Shown here in pieces: positions 23,466 to 33,066 of a DNA stretch of 64,000 bases; the first letter of the stretch is position 1, and every line of letters starts with the position of its first letter. A model generated the notes under the pieces. That model did not search any database and was not told the origin of the DNA. It was given only the letters and a program-made list of their open reading frames with translations. Source of the DNA: Sediminibacterium sp. (GTDB taxonomy: Bacteria; Bacteroidota; Bacteroidia; Chitinophagales; Chitinophagaceae); contig JAFWCB010000005.1 in assembly GCA_017537025.1 (NCBI GenBank), positions 186,001 through 250,000 of the forward strand. Reading direction: 5' to 3'. The translations under genes and the position numbers were made by a program.

Positions 23466-24114
23466 TACCCCGAAAATAAATATTGCCATGATTGATGATC
23501 ATGCCATGTTTCGCTCGGGCATTGCCTCCTTATTAACCGAATACAATGATATCCATATTGCATTTCAGGCTAATAATGGTCTTGATATGCAAACTAAAAT
23601 AGTACAATCCATAGACACCCAAGTAATCTTAATGGATATCAATATGCCACATATGGATGGCTATGCAGCCACTGCCTGGCTAAAAACCAATTATCCACAT
23701 ATTCATGTGCTGGCATTAAGCATGTACGACGAAGAACAAGCTATCATTAAAATGCTCAAAGCCGGTGCCAATGGATATATATTGAAAGAAGCAGAGATCA
23801 GTGAATTACATAAAGCGATACTACAATTGGTTGATAAAGGTTTTTATACCAACGACTTGGTTTCAGGTAACATGCTTCGATCTTTTCATATGACTGAAAA
23901 AAATGGCACTGATGAAATCAAATTGAGTGAGAAAGAAATATTGTTTCTACAGCTATGTGCAAGTGAACTCACGTATAAAGAAATGGCCGATCAAATGGAT
24001 ATTGCCGTTAGAAGTGTAGATAATTACAGTAGAAATTTATTTGAAAAAACAGGCTGTAAAAGCAGGGTAGGTTTGGTACTGTGGGGACTGAAAAATAAAA
24101 TTATTTCAACCTGA
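23455..24114 (+). CDS. NarL/FixJ-type response regulator
   Basis: This 219-residue protein has a receiver domain with the acidic pair in MIDDHAMFR, the phosphorylated Asp61 in VILMDINMPHMDG, the switch Ser in LALSMYDEE and the Lys in GYILKEA. A LuxR HTH follows at about 150-215: LSEKEILFLQLCASELTYKE, then ARSVDNYSRNLFEK-like sequence in which AVRSVDNYSRNLF is seen. It overlaps the kinase gene by 11 bp, so they form a two-component pair. Its DNA-binding type fits the TACCC-N5-GGGTA palindromes, though which of the five HTH proteins uses them is not shown. Confidence 0.93.
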   Translation: MKTSTPKINIAMIDDHAMFRSGIASLLTEYNDIHIAFQANNGLDMQTKIVQSIDTQVILMDINMPHMDGYAATAWLKTNYPHIHVLALSMYDEEQAIIKMLKAGANGYILKEAEISELHKAILQLVDKGFYTNDLVSGNMLRSFHMTEKNGTDEIKLSEKEILFLQLCASELTYKEMADQMDIAVRSVDNYSRNLFEKTGCKSRVGLVLWGLKNKIIST

Positions 24115-24132
24115 TTATTACAATTCTATGTT

Positions 24133-24933
24133 ATGAAAGAAAATAGCTTAACCAAGTCTACTGAAAAGAATGAAAATTTATATTATAATACCGTAGTAAA
24201 TCTGTGGAAACAACTTAGTGATGAAATCAATCCTTCTACGCTTGAGTTTGAACTAGAGGTTTATAAAAAACTTATCAATTTTTTTCAAGTAGGTGAATTT
24301 TATTATGGAATTTTTAATTTAACAACACAGGATTTCGATTACGTACACCCGAATGTGGAGCAAGTATTAGGTTTCAAACCGAAAGAATTTAATGTTAAAA
24401 ATTATTTTGAATGTATTCACCCTGAAGATCGGCCTTGGATGGCTAATTTTGAAAATGAAGCAGGAAAATTTCTTTATAGTTTACCGCCCGAAAAACTATT
24501 TAGTTATAAGGTACAGTACGATATGAGATTTAAGACAAAAGATGGTAATTGGAAAAGAATATTGAATCAAGCAGTTACCATTCAACTGAATGATAATGGA
24601 GGTATATTCCGAACATTAGCTGTTCAAACAGATATCTCACACATTAAATCATTCGGAAAGCCTAGTTTATCTTTTATTGGCTTAAATGGAGAGCCTTCTT
24701 TTATTGATGTACAAATAGGAGAACCCCTTTTCCCCTTTAAAGAAAAGCTTACAAAAAGGGAAAAAGAAATTTTATTACATATTATTGACGGGAAACTCAA
24801 TAAACAAATAGCTACTATATTGAATATTAGCAAGGAAACAGTTGACAAGCACAGAAAAAATATGATTGAGAAAGCTAATTGTAGTAATTCCGGAGAATTG
24901 ATTGCAATGGCAATCAAAAATGGGTGGATATAA
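24133..24933 (+). CDS. PAS domain protein with C-terminal LuxR-type HTH (paralogue 2)
   Basis: This 266-residue protein has the same layout as the one at 19125: a PAS-like domain (FNLTTQDFDYVHPNVEQVLG, FHPEDRPWM-like CIHPEDRPWMANFENEAG, LAVQTDISHIK) and a LuxR HTH (TKREKEILLHIIDGKLNKQI, SKETVDKHRKNMIEKANCSN). The segment between them, KPSLSFIGLNGEPSFIDV, is also conserved in the paralogue. It lies 18 bp downstream of the response regulator and is probably the last gene of the sensor operon. It ends 3 bp from the convergent murF-alr gene. Confidence 0.88.
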   Translation: MKENSLTKSTEKNENLYYNTVVNLWKQLSDEINPSTLEFELEVYKKLINFFQVGEFYYGIFNLTTQDFDYVHPNVEQVLGFKPKEFNVKNYFECIHPEDRPWMANFENEAGKFLYSLPPEKLFSYKVQYDMRFKTKDGNWKRILNQAVTIQLNDNGGIFRTLAVQTDISHIKSFGKPSLSFIGLNGEPSFIDVQIGEPLFPFKEKLTKREKEILLHIIDGKLNKQIATILNISKETVDKHRKNMIEKANCSNSGELIAMAIKNGWI

Positions 24934-24936
24934 TTA

Positions 24937-27327
24937 TCATACTTCAAAATAAACCCTCTTTACCCTCGCACTAATACTCGTCATAATTTCATAAGGAATC
25001 GTGCCTGATTTGGCAGCTAACTCACGAACTAAAATATTAGGACCCATTACTTCCACCACATCGCCGGCCTTAACATCGGGTAAGTCAGTAACATCTAACA
25101 TCGTCATATCCATACAAATATTGCCAATAACAGGAGCAAAACCGGTTTCCAATTTCATCGTACCGATTCCATTACCTAATTTTCTACTATACCCATCGGC
25201 ATAACCAATACGCACTGTTGCAATTTTACTATCACGGGTAAGAACACCCGCTCTTCCATACCCAACTGTTTCACCAGCTTTCACTGTTCTTACCTGAGCT
25301 ACCGTTGTTTTTAAAGTTGCAACAGGCTCGGTATGTAATTGTTGCGCGCTTGCATCAGCACCATATAAACCGATACCCAAACGAACCATAGAACACTGCG
25401 CAGCGGGATGCCTGAGTATGGCAGCGGTATTAGCGATATGTGTAATAAAATCATATCCTAAGGTTGTTTTGATTTTTTGATAACCGGCTTCGAAAACGGC
25501 TAATTGATATTTTGTAAAATCGTCATGGGCTGCTGATTCACTGGCCGCAAGATGACTAAATACAGAGCGTACTACAAAAGGTGCCCCTATTAAAAAGTTC
25601 GCCATATCTTCAACTTCATCGCTGTCGAAACCCAATCTATTCATTCCCGTATTCAACTTCAGATGAATCGGATAGTACGCAATACCAGCCTGCTTGAGAT
25701 AGTAAGCAAAAGACTTGGCTATATCCATCGAAAATATTTCCGGCTCTAGCTGGTTATGAATGATAGTATGAAAAGAACTTTCATCGGCACTCATTACCAT
25801 AATAGGCAATTTAATGCCGGCTCTTCTTAATGCAACCCCTTCATCGGCATAAGCAACCGCTAAATAATCGACCCCCTGCTGCTCAAGCTTTCTGGCTATT
25901 TCGGCATCACCCGCACCATAACCAAAAGCTTTTACCATCACCATCATTTTAGTGCCGGGATTAAGTATTTGTTGATACTTTTTGAGATTACGCACCATTG
26001 CCGATAAATTAATTTCCATTACCGTTTGATGCACTTGTTGCTCGAGCCAGTGAGCAATTTGTTCTAAAGCATATACACGCGCCCCCTTAACTAAAATATA
26101 TTCATTATGAAACGCCTTATGATATACTTCAGATAAAAAATGAGGGGCATCGTTAAAATGTAGTATGGTAAGTTTATTGTTACTACCAGCTTCTGTAAGA
26201 TAGCTACCCCATTGTTTACCTATGGCGAATAATCTTGTGATACCATTACTTATTAATAAACCGATCACTGTTTGATATAAGTCTTGTTCATTTATTCCAG
26301 ACTGTAAAATATCAGATAGTATCACAGTGGTTTTCTGTTCGCCCGCCTGCGTTTTTAAAAAATTCAAGGCTAAGCGGAGAGACACTAAATCATTGCTATA
26401 ACTATCATTTATAACAAAAGACTGATTAACGGCTTTGCGCAACTGCATCCGCATTTCTACAGGTGTAAGTTGTAATACACGCTCTTGAATGGTATACCAG
26501 GTGTATTTTAACTCGAGCATTAAAGCTACACAGCTTACGATATTGGTGATGGATACCTCATCTTCAAAAGGTACTAATAGCTGATAAAAGATTTCTTTGT
26601 ACCCGAATAAGACCTGAGCTCCGATTTCATGTTTTTCTACCGACCCTATCACAATATCATCAGGTACATTAATGAGTAAGGATACTTTTTCAAAAAGCTT
26701 GAATTTTTCTTGCTTTTTCTCCTCCCTATTCGCAAATCCCTCATCATGTGCGGCGCCGATATTGGTAAAAATACCAATGGTAGGGTCAATGATTGGTACC
26801 AACTGTTGCATTTCATTCCGTGTAGAAATACCGGCTTCAAAAATGCCCAAAGTATGTTGTTTATCAATTTGCCAAACACTTAGTGGCACCCCAATCTGTG
26901 AGTTATAACTACCGGGGCTCCTCACAATATTATAATCTGGCTGTAACAATTGATAGAGCCATTCCTTTACCATGGTTTTACCATTACTTCCGGTGATTGC
27001 AATAATCGGAATCGTAAATTGCTTGCGATGATAAGCCGCTAATTGTTGCAGCGCCTTCACTGTATCGTGTACATATAAAAAAATAGCATCCGGAAAATCG
27101 GTACTATCAAAGCTTTGATCTAATACAAATGCACGTACGCCCCTAGCATATAAAGGAGCAATAAACTGTGACCCATTTCTTCTGAATCCGTTGATAGCAA
27201 AAAATAGTGTTTGTTCCGGGAAGATCACTTTTCGGCTATCGGTTTCTAAATAGGATATAGTGCGTTCCACACCTTCTAAAAGTGGTATACCAAATAGGGT
27301 TGATATGGATTGAAGCGAGTACGTCAT
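24937..27327 (-). CDS. Bifunctional MurF-type ligase / alanine racemase
   Basis: This 796-residue fusion joins a Mur ligase (residues 1 to about 425) to a PLP-dependent alanine racemase (about 432-796). The Mur part has SYLETDSRKVIFPEQTLFFA and the ATP loop ITGSNGKTMVKEW at about 110. The racemase part starts MEINLSAMVRNLKKY, carries the PLP Lys in MMVMVKAFGYGAG at about 465, and has LKLNTGMNRLGF, MVRLGIGLYGAD and IGNICMDMTMLDV. It would supply D-Ala for the peptidoglycan stem. The ligase half may be regulatory or redundant, since another MurF starts at 269. This fusion is known from many Bacteroidota. It is the last gene of a minus-strand run. Confidence 0.93.
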   Translation of the reverse strand: MTYSLQSISTLFGIPLLEGVERTISYLETDSRKVIFPEQTLFFAINGFRRNGSQFIAPLYARGVRAFVLDQSFDSTDFPDAIFLYVHDTVKALQQLAAYHRKQFTIPIIAITGSNGKTMVKEWLYQLLQPDYNIVRSPGSYNSQIGVPLSVWQIDKQHTLGIFEAGISTRNEMQQLVPIIDPTIGIFTNIGAAHDEGFANREEKKQEKFKLFEKVSLLINVPDDIVIGSVEKHEIGAQVLFGYKEIFYQLLVPFEDEVSITNIVSCVALMLELKYTWYTIQERVLQLTPVEMRMQLRKAVNQSFVINDSYSNDLVSLRLALNFLKTQAGEQKTTVILSDILQSGINEQDLYQTVIGLLISNGITRLFAIGKQWGSYLTEAGSNNKLTILHFNDAPHFLSEVYHKAFHNEYILVKGARVYALEQIAHWLEQQVHQTVMEINLSAMVRNLKKYQQILNPGTKMMVMVKAFGYGAGDAEIARKLEQQGVDYLAVAYADEGVALRRAGIKLPIMVMSADESSFHTIIHNQLEPEIFSMDIAKSFAYYLKQAGIAYYPIHLKLNTGMNRLGFDSDEVEDMANFLIGAPFVVRSVFSHLAASESAAHDDFTKYQLAVFEAGYQKIKTTLGYDFITHIANTAAILRHPAAQCSMVRLGIGLYGADASAQQLHTEPVATLKTTVAQVRTVKAGETVGYGRAGVLTRDSKIATVRIGYADGYSRKLGNGIGTMKLETGFAPVIGNICMDMTMLDVTDLPDVKAGDVVEVMGPNILVRELAAKSGTIPYEIMTSISARVKRVYFEV

Positions 27328-27329
27328 AG

Positions 27330-28340
27330 TTATATAGAACCATCTTCAACATCAGGCGGTATTCCATTCTTTTTAAACACCATGGAATACAAAATTGAGC
27401 CTGTAATACAGGATACAATCACGCCCAAAGAAATAATTACCTGTGTTGGTTTTTCGATCCATTGGCTAATATAGTGTTCACCCAGCATTTTGATACCGAT
27501 AAATACTAACACAATCGCAATGCCCTGTTGCAAATAATCGAATTTAGAAACTGCACCACGGAGTAAAAAGAACAGAGAGCGTAAGCCGAGAACGGCAAAA
27601 ATATTAGAGGTATATATAATCAGCGGGTCTTTTGAAATACCCATTACCGCCGGAATAGAGTCTAATGCAAAAACCAAATCAATACCGGCAATGATTACTA
27701 CCACTACAAAAAGGGTGGTATATACCGGTTTACCGTTTTCTCTGGTTATGTATTTACCATTGCCATCATGATCCACAAGGGGTAAGAATTTTTGTAAAAA
27801 CTTAAATATTTTAGATTCTTTTGGATTGAATTTTTCGTCACCATCTGCTGTAAACATCGTATAACCCGTATACACTAAAAAAGCTCCAAATAATAATAAG
27901 AGCCACTCGAACCTTGCAACCAAAGCAACTCCGAGTGTAATAAAAATAATTCTAAAAATGATGGCCATTAATATTCCTACCAATAATACCCTTGGATAAT
28001 ATTTTTCCTTCACACCAAAAGCGCTGAAGATGAGTATGAAAAGAAAAATATTATCGATACTTAAACTCCATTCCATCAGATAAGCACTTAGAAATTCAAG
28101 GGGTAACTGGGTTTTGCCAATCCGTATTCCCCCTATACTTTCTTCGGCTGCTAATGCCGGACCTTCTACCCACAAAAAAATAAAAAAAGCCAATGCCAAC
28201 ATTACCCAAAAAAAGGTTTGCCAAAGCGCTTGTTTGATAGTGATGGTTGCATTTTTTTTACTGAGCAAACCTAAATCGAATACCAGTGCTACCAGTAACA
28301 CAATACCAAAAACCAAATAAACAATTTGATGCGTATTCAT
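27330..28340 (-). CDS. TerC/Alx family integral membrane protein
   Basis: This 336-residue protein has eight or nine hydrophobic helices. FDLGLLSKKNATITIKQALW, YLMEWSLSIDNIFLFILIF, and VVVVIIAGIDLVFALDSIPA with FAVLGLRSLFFLL are the TerC family hallmarks, including the conserved Asp residues in the membrane (SIDN, LDSIPA). Family members have been linked to tellurite resistance, pH response and manganese export during protein metalation; the ion here is not determined. It lies 2 bp upstream of murF-alr and 3 bp downstream of the gldFG-type gene. Confidence 0.9.
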   Translation of the reverse strand: MNTHQIVYLVFGIVLLVALVFDLGLLSKKNATITIKQALWQTFFWVMLALAFFIFLWVEGPALAAEESIGGIRIGKTQLPLEFLSAYLMEWSLSIDNIFLFILIFSAFGVKEKYYPRVLLVGILMAIIFRIIFITLGVALVARFEWLLLLFGAFLVYTGYTMFTADGDEKFNPKESKIFKFLQKFLPLVDHDGNGKYITRENGKPVYTTLFVVVVIIAGIDLVFALDSIPAVMGISKDPLIIYTSNIFAVLGLRSLFFLLRGAVSKFDYLQQGIAIVLVFIGIKMLGEHYISQWIEKPTQVIISLGVIVSCITGSILYSMVFKKNGIPPDVEDGSI

Positions 28341-28343
28341 AAG

Positions 28344-30794
28344 CTAGTTAATACCGAATTGTTTTTTCCGGTATTGTTGAAATAACCACCCACAAGCCAT
28401 TACCAATAAAACAGGTAGTAATGTATTCAGTAATTGCCAGAAAGTTTTTTGCGCAGCTAATTTTTGTTTATCGAGTAAGCGAAGCACTACCGTTTTATTT
28501 CTACTCTCAAATAAATTAGTTGAGCTAGAAAGATAATCAATACTATTTAAAAAAAACTCTCGGTTTCCGAATCGATAATCTTCTAAGGGTATAGTACCCA
28601 TAGGAAGCGGGCCGGTAGTATTACTTATTTGATTCGTAACAATATCTGCATCTGCCACTACTATTTGCTTACCCGCTTTCTCAGCCTGAGCCATAAAAGC
28701 TTTGCCCGTTTTTTGTTGAATGGAATCGAGAGAGGATTTCGATAATCGATTACTAAACAAGGAATGGAATTTCCCTTCGAGCATTACCGCTACCGGTACA
28801 TAACTGCGATTGAATTGCAATAAATCCGTTTCGCTTTGTACGCTATTGAGTGAAACGATGGCCGGAGAAGCTATACTCCTGCTATTTGTATCGGAAGCCA
28901 GTAAAATCGTTTTCCGGATACCGGGTGCAGCTACTGTATCTATACTAGAGGGGAATATAGGCAAAACCCGATCTATATTTTGACTGATAGGATTAGGTGT
29001 TCGTGATGAAAGAAAAGGATAATAAGGCCAAGGCATCCGTTGCATCCGAATACTACCATCGGGGTTTTTACCTACCACTAAAGGAATCTTAGAGCAAGAT
29101 AAATCTTGTAACAAATCGCCGTTAATACGCACGCCGTATTTAAATAGGATTTCATCGAGATTCAATCCTCTATCGAATGCTGTGTATTGATTGATATTTG
29201 GCCTTTTTAGGCTGTCTAGTTCGGCATATAATTTATCGATACACCAAAAGATATTCCCTCCATGCATTATATATTGATCTAACCTTACCAGATCTTCTTC
29301 TGTAAATGCTATTGTAGGCTTTACGATAATCAATGTTTGGATGATGGAGGCATCCGGGTACCCTTTTTTCAAATCGAAAATACCCAGGCGATAATCGTTG
29401 CGTAGGCTTTGTCCCAAATCATTGACTGTTAAATCTACCGGTTCCCCATTTCCAACTACATAGGCTACAGTCGGAATATTTTTTCGGGTGAGTTTATCAA
29501 TAGCTACAGCAAATTTATTTTCGAGCAAAGCTTCTGCTGCATTTCTTGTAGCTTCTATATCTTCTTTCGGCTCATCGGTAATAATATTGAATTGCTTATA
29601 CACTTTTTTACTGCTGCGTAAATCTACGGCAACAGGTAATTGATTGGGGTGAAAATAAACTAATGCAGATGGTATAATAAGTTTTGTAACGGTTGTATTA
29701 CCGGCATCTTCGGCGGCAACTGATCTTTCGAATACAACTCCTAATCTTGCTAAACTATCATACAATTGTGCTTTCAGCGAGTCGTTACTGATATCGGCTC
29801 CTGGCTCTTTAAAACTTACTTCTATGGGTGCATAGTTTTTAAAAGCCGCTAACATATTTTCGGTAGCTATGGCTAATTTTTTATAATCGGCCGGCAGTTT
29901 ACCTGCCAATAAAACTTCCACACGAATGGTGCTATCTACATGATGTAATAATTGAATAGTAGACTTACTAAGGGTAAATCTTTTTTCTTGCGTAAGATCT
30001 ATTTGAAAACGAATATACGCACTACCGAATACGGCTATCATAAGTAGTAAACCGGCTAGCCAAAAACGATATTTTATTTGTTGCAGTTTATAGATAGTAA
30101 GATAGATACAAAAGATACTAATGGCTAAAAAATAAATCATATCTGAAGCACTAATAACCCCTCTGCTCATATTAGCCGTGTGGTATTGTATGCCGAGAAT
30201 TTGGATATAATAATCTACGCCATCAGCTAAAAAAGGTAATTTACTAATAGCAGTAAATCCACTATGCACTGTTAAACATAGGAAGGCTCCCATTACAAAA
30301 GCAGCCATATTATTTTTAGTGAGGGCACTGGCCAATAAAGAGATAGCAGCATATACAGCAGCTAATAAGAATAAGCTGCAATAGCTCCCGATTGTGGCGC
30401 CAATATCTATACCCCCGGTAATACTCAATGCCTGCATAGAAAATGCATAGATGATAGTGGGAAGCAGTGTTAAAATAGTAATCCCTAATACGCCTAAATA
30501 TTTACCTAGTATAATTGCTGTTTTGCTGATAGGCAAGGTGAATAAGGTTTCCAGCGTTCCCTGCTTTTGTTCATCGGCTATACTGCGCATGCTGATTGCA
30601 GGGATGAGAAAAACCAATAACCAGGGCATGAGGTTGAAAAACTGGTCAAGCTGTGCGTATCCGAATACTAACAAGCTAGTATCGGGGAAAACAAAAAGTA
30701 ATAAGCCGGAGAGTAGTAAAAAAATGACCGGTACCATAATACCGGTTATCGAGCTAAAAAATTGCTGCCATTCTTTTTTGCAGATTTGCCACAT
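28344..30794 (-). CDS. Fused GldF-GldG-type ABC transporter permease and substrate-binding protein
   Basis: This 816-residue protein joins two units. Residues 1-240 are an ABC-2 permease with six helices and the signature SIADEQKQGTLETLFTLPIS typical of GldF. After a helix at about 245-262 comes a large GldG-type region: FTLSKSTIQLLHHVDSTIRV at the start, PTVAYVVGNGEP in the middle, and NSIDYLSSSTNLFESRNKTV before a last membrane helix. GldF and GldG with the ATPase GldA are needed for gliding motility in Flavobacterium, where they are separate proteins. The ATPase is not in this window. Whether this species glides is not known. Confidence 0.85.
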   Translation of the reverse strand: MWQICKKEWQQFFSSITGIMVPVIFLLLSGLLLFVFPDTSLLVFGYAQLDQFFNLMPWLLVFLIPAISMRSIADEQKQGTLETLFTLPISKTAIILGKYLGVLGITILTLLPTIIYAFSMQALSITGGIDIGATIGSYCSLFLLAAVYAAISLLASALTKNNMAAFVMGAFLCLTVHSGFTAISKLPFLADGVDYYIQILGIQYHTANMSRGVISASDMIYFLAISIFCIYLTIYKLQQIKYRFWLAGLLLMIAVFGSAYIRFQIDLTQEKRFTLSKSTIQLLHHVDSTIRVEVLLAGKLPADYKKLAIATENMLAAFKNYAPIEVSFKEPGADISNDSLKAQLYDSLARLGVVFERSVAAEDAGNTTVTKLIIPSALVYFHPNQLPVAVDLRSSKKVYKQFNIITDEPKEDIEATRNAAEALLENKFAVAIDKLTRKNIPTVAYVVGNGEPVDLTVNDLGQSLRNDYRLGIFDLKKGYPDASIIQTLIIVKPTIAFTEEDLVRLDQYIMHGGNIFWCIDKLYAELDSLKRPNINQYTAFDRGLNLDEILFKYGVRINGDLLQDLSCSKIPLVVGKNPDGSIRMQRMPWPYYPFLSSRTPNPISQNIDRVLPIFPSSIDTVAAPGIRKTILLASDTNSRSIASPAIVSLNSVQSETDLLQFNRSYVPVAVMLEGKFHSLFSNRLSKSSLDSIQQKTGKAFMAQAEKAGKQIVVADADIVTNQISNTTGPLPMGTIPLEDYRFGNREFFLNSIDYLSSSTNLFESRNKTVVLRLLDKQKLAAQKTFWQLLNTLLPVLLVMACGWLFQQYRKKQFGIN

Positions 30795-30813
30795 AAGGTC
30801 AAAACTACATTAA

Positions 30814-31164
30814 TTATACGGCAAAACTTTCTCCACAACCACAGCTTCGGCTGGCGTTGGGATTATTAAAATAAAAACCTTTACCGTTTAGTCCGTCGGA
30901 GAAATCGAGTTCTGTATTAACCAAGTATAAAAAGCTTTTTAAATCGGTAACTACTTTTACACCATTATCTTCAAACACCTGATCCATGGGCTTTACTTCA
31001 TTATCAAAATCAAGTTTATAACTCAATCCTGAGCAGCCACCTCCCACTACGCCCACGCGCAAAAAATAAGAAGGATCATCCCCTACTCCTGCTTCTTGCA
31101 TGAGTTGTACGACTTTCTTTTTCGCTTTTTCGCTTACGTAAATGCTATTTTCTGTTGCTACCAT
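30814..31164 (-). CDS. Iron-sulfur cluster assembly A-type carrier
   Basis: This 116-residue HesB/IscA-family protein has the three ligand cysteines at 44 (GGGCSGLSYKL) and at 108 and 110 (SRSCGCGESFAV). A-type carriers hand Fe-S clusters to target proteins in the cytoplasm. It is the last gene of an iscS-iscU-iscA order on the minus strand, 44 bp after iscU, so the IscA name is likely, though SufA and ErpA look alike. Confidence 0.92.
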   Translation of the reverse strand: MVATENSIYVSEKAKKKVVQLMQEAGVGDDPSYFLRVGVVGGGCSGLSYKLDFDNEVKPMDQVFEDNGVKVVTDLKSFLYLVNTELDFSDGLNGKGFYFNNPNASRSCGCGESFAV

Positions 31165-31208
31165 ATAAGAAATCTGGAATCTTTAATCTTCAATCTGAAA
31201 AGTGATTA

Positions 31209-31625
31209 TTAATGAATACGCTCTTCAAATACTAGTTCCTCTAAGCCATTCTTTTTACGATAATCGTTGATAGCTGATTTGATGGCGTCTTCTGCCAGTA
31301 CAGAGCAGTGAATTTTTACCGGTGGAAGATTGAGTTCTTCCACTAAATCCATATTGTCGATAGCAACCGCCTGATCTACCGTTTTACCTTTTAGCCATTC
31401 GGTTGCTAATGATGAAGATGCAATAGCAGAGCCGCATCCAAAGGTTTTGAATTTAGCATCTGTGATAATACCGGTAGCTTCATCTACTTCAATTTGTAAG
31501 CGCATCACATCGCCACACTCCGGTGCACCTACTAATCCGGTACCTACGTTTTTCTTAGATTTATCGAGCGTTCCTACGTTCTTAGGATTGCTGTAATGAT
31601 CGATTACTTTTTCTGAATATGCCAT
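31209..31625 (-). CDS. iscU: Iron-sulfur cluster scaffold protein IscU
   Basis: This 138-residue scaffold has the three cysteines at 37 (APECGDV, followed by the conserved Asp39), 64 (FGCGSAIASSS) and 107 (VKIHCSVLAEDA, with His106). It lacks the LPPVK-C spacing of zinc-type SufU and so fits IscU; LPPVKIHC is exactly the chaperone (HscA) recognition site. The cluster is built here with sulfur from IscS, encoded upstream. A long low-complexity AT-rich gap (31626-31729) separates it from iscS. Confidence 0.94.
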   Translation of the reverse strand: MAYSEKVIDHYSNPKNVGTLDKSKKNVGTGLVGAPECGDVMRLQIEVDEATGIITDAKFKTFGCGSAIASSSLATEWLKGKTVDQAVAIDNMDLVEELNLPPVKIHCSVLAEDAIKSAINDYRKKNGLEELVFEERIH

Positions 31626-31729
31626 GATTTTATGAATTATAAGTTGAGAATTATGAATTGTGAATTAAGAGTTAAGAATTAGGAATTAAGGGTATGAATT
31701 CTTAATTCATAATTATAAATTCTTAATTA
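31626..31729. repeat. Low-complexity gaatta/ttaatt tract between iscU and iscS
   Basis: The 104-bp gap is built from short degenerate units such as gaattatgaattgtgaatta and ttcttaattcataattata. The two halves are also complementary to one another. The tract resembles other simple-sequence spacers in the window (36889-36964, 38950-39007) and carries no recognisable gene. Confidence 0.55.
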
Positions 31730-32947
31730 CTAATGATGCGCCCATTCAATTTTATCCATATCCACACCTTCTTTGAACATTTCCCAAAGCGGACTCATTT
31801 CTCTCAATTTCAACACTGTTTCGCTTACCGCTTTTATGGTATAATCTATTTGCTCTTCGGTAGTAAATCTTCCCAATCCAAAACGTAGCGAAGAGTGTGC
31901 CAAATCATCTCCAAGTCCCAATGCTTTTAACACATAGCTAGGCTCTAAAGAGGCTGATGTACAGGCCGAGCCGGAAGATAGGGCGATATTTTTATTAAAG
32001 CCCATCATCAATCCTTCTCCCTCTACATATTTGAAAGAAATATTCGTTACATGGGGTAGTCGATGTTCTCTACTACCGTTTACATACGCTTCTTCTAATT
32101 GCAGTAAAGCGTTCTCCAGCTTATCTCTTAGCTTACTGATACGTTCAGCATCTGCAGCCATTTCGAGCCTGCAAAGTTCACAAGCTTTACCAAAGCCTAC
32201 AATACCGGGCACATTAAGTGTACCGCTACGCATACCACGTTCGTGACCGCCACCGTCCATTTGTGCAGTAACTTTCACCCGTGGATTTTTGCGACGAACA
32301 TAAAGTGCACCAATACCTTTGGGGCCATACATTTTATGTCCTGTAAATGCCATTATGTCAATTCCATCTTTATTTACATCTACAGGAATTTTACCAACTG
32401 CTTGTGTGGCATCGCTAAAGAAAAGAATACCATTTTTGCGAGCTATAGAACTAATTTCTTTGATCGGCTGTATTACACCAATTTCATTATTAGCGTACAT
32501 GATGGCTATCAAAATGGTAGTTGGTTTAATAGCAGCTTCCAATTCCTTCAAATCAATTAAACCATCGGCTTTTACTTCTAAATATGTTACCTCTCCACCT
32601 GATCTTTCTATATGCTTACAAGTATCTAATACTGCTTTATGTTCTGTGGTGCAGGTAATGATATGATTTCCTTTGCTGGCATACATTTCGTATACCCCTT
32701 TGATACCCAGATTATCACCTTCAGTAGCTCCTGAGGTGAAGATAATTTCTTTAGGATCGGCACCGATTAGTTGAGCCACTTGTTCACGCGCATAATCAAC
32801 CGCTTCTTCTGCTTCCCAGCCAAAAGGGTGGTTGCGACTAGCAGCGTTACCGAAATGCTCGGTAAAGTATGGGATCATAGCTTCCAACACCCGTGGATCC
32901 ATAGGGGTGGTGGCATTATTGTCTAAATAAATCGGCAATTTCAACAT
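31730..32947 (-). CDS. iscS: Cysteine desulfurase IscS
   Basis: The frame is open to 32986, but the conserved N-terminus [20 protein letters not shown] starts at 32947, giving 405 residues. This PLP enzyme takes sulfur from cysteine for Fe-S clusters and thiolated tRNA. The PLP Lys lies in [12 protein letters not shown] and the catalytic Cys in [14 protein letters not shown] on the mobile loop. The length and SSGSACTS loop are of the IscS/NifS class I type. The tacttttg at 32973-32980 (minus strand) fits a -7 promoter element. Confidence 0.95.
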   Translation of the reverse strand: MLKLPIYLDNNATTPMDPRVLEAMIPYFTEHFGNAASRNHPFGWEAEEAVDYAREQVAQLIGADPKEIIFTSGATEGDNLGIKGVYEMYASKGNHIITCTTEHKAVLDTCKHIERSGGEVTYLEVKADGLIDLKELEAAIKPTTILIAIMYANNEIGVIQPIKEISSIARKNGILFFSDATQAVGKIPVDVNKDGIDIMAFTGHKMYGPKGIGALYVRRKNPRVKVTAQMDGGGHERGMRSGTLNVPGIVGFGKACELCRLEMAADAERISKLRDKLENALLQLEEAYVNGSREHRLPHVTNISFKYVEGEGLMMGFNKNIALSSGSACTSASLEPSYVLKALGLGDDLAHSSLRFGLGRFTTEEQIDYTIKAVSETVLKLREMSPLWEMFKEGVDMDKIEWAHH

Positions 32948-33066
32948 ATCATTCTTCTTTAATCGATTAACGCAAAAGTAGCACAATAGGTTCTATATTT
33001 AACTTGTGTTTTAAACAGAAGGGTTGTTTTTCCATAATTCGAAATCACATATAAAATTATTTTTTA

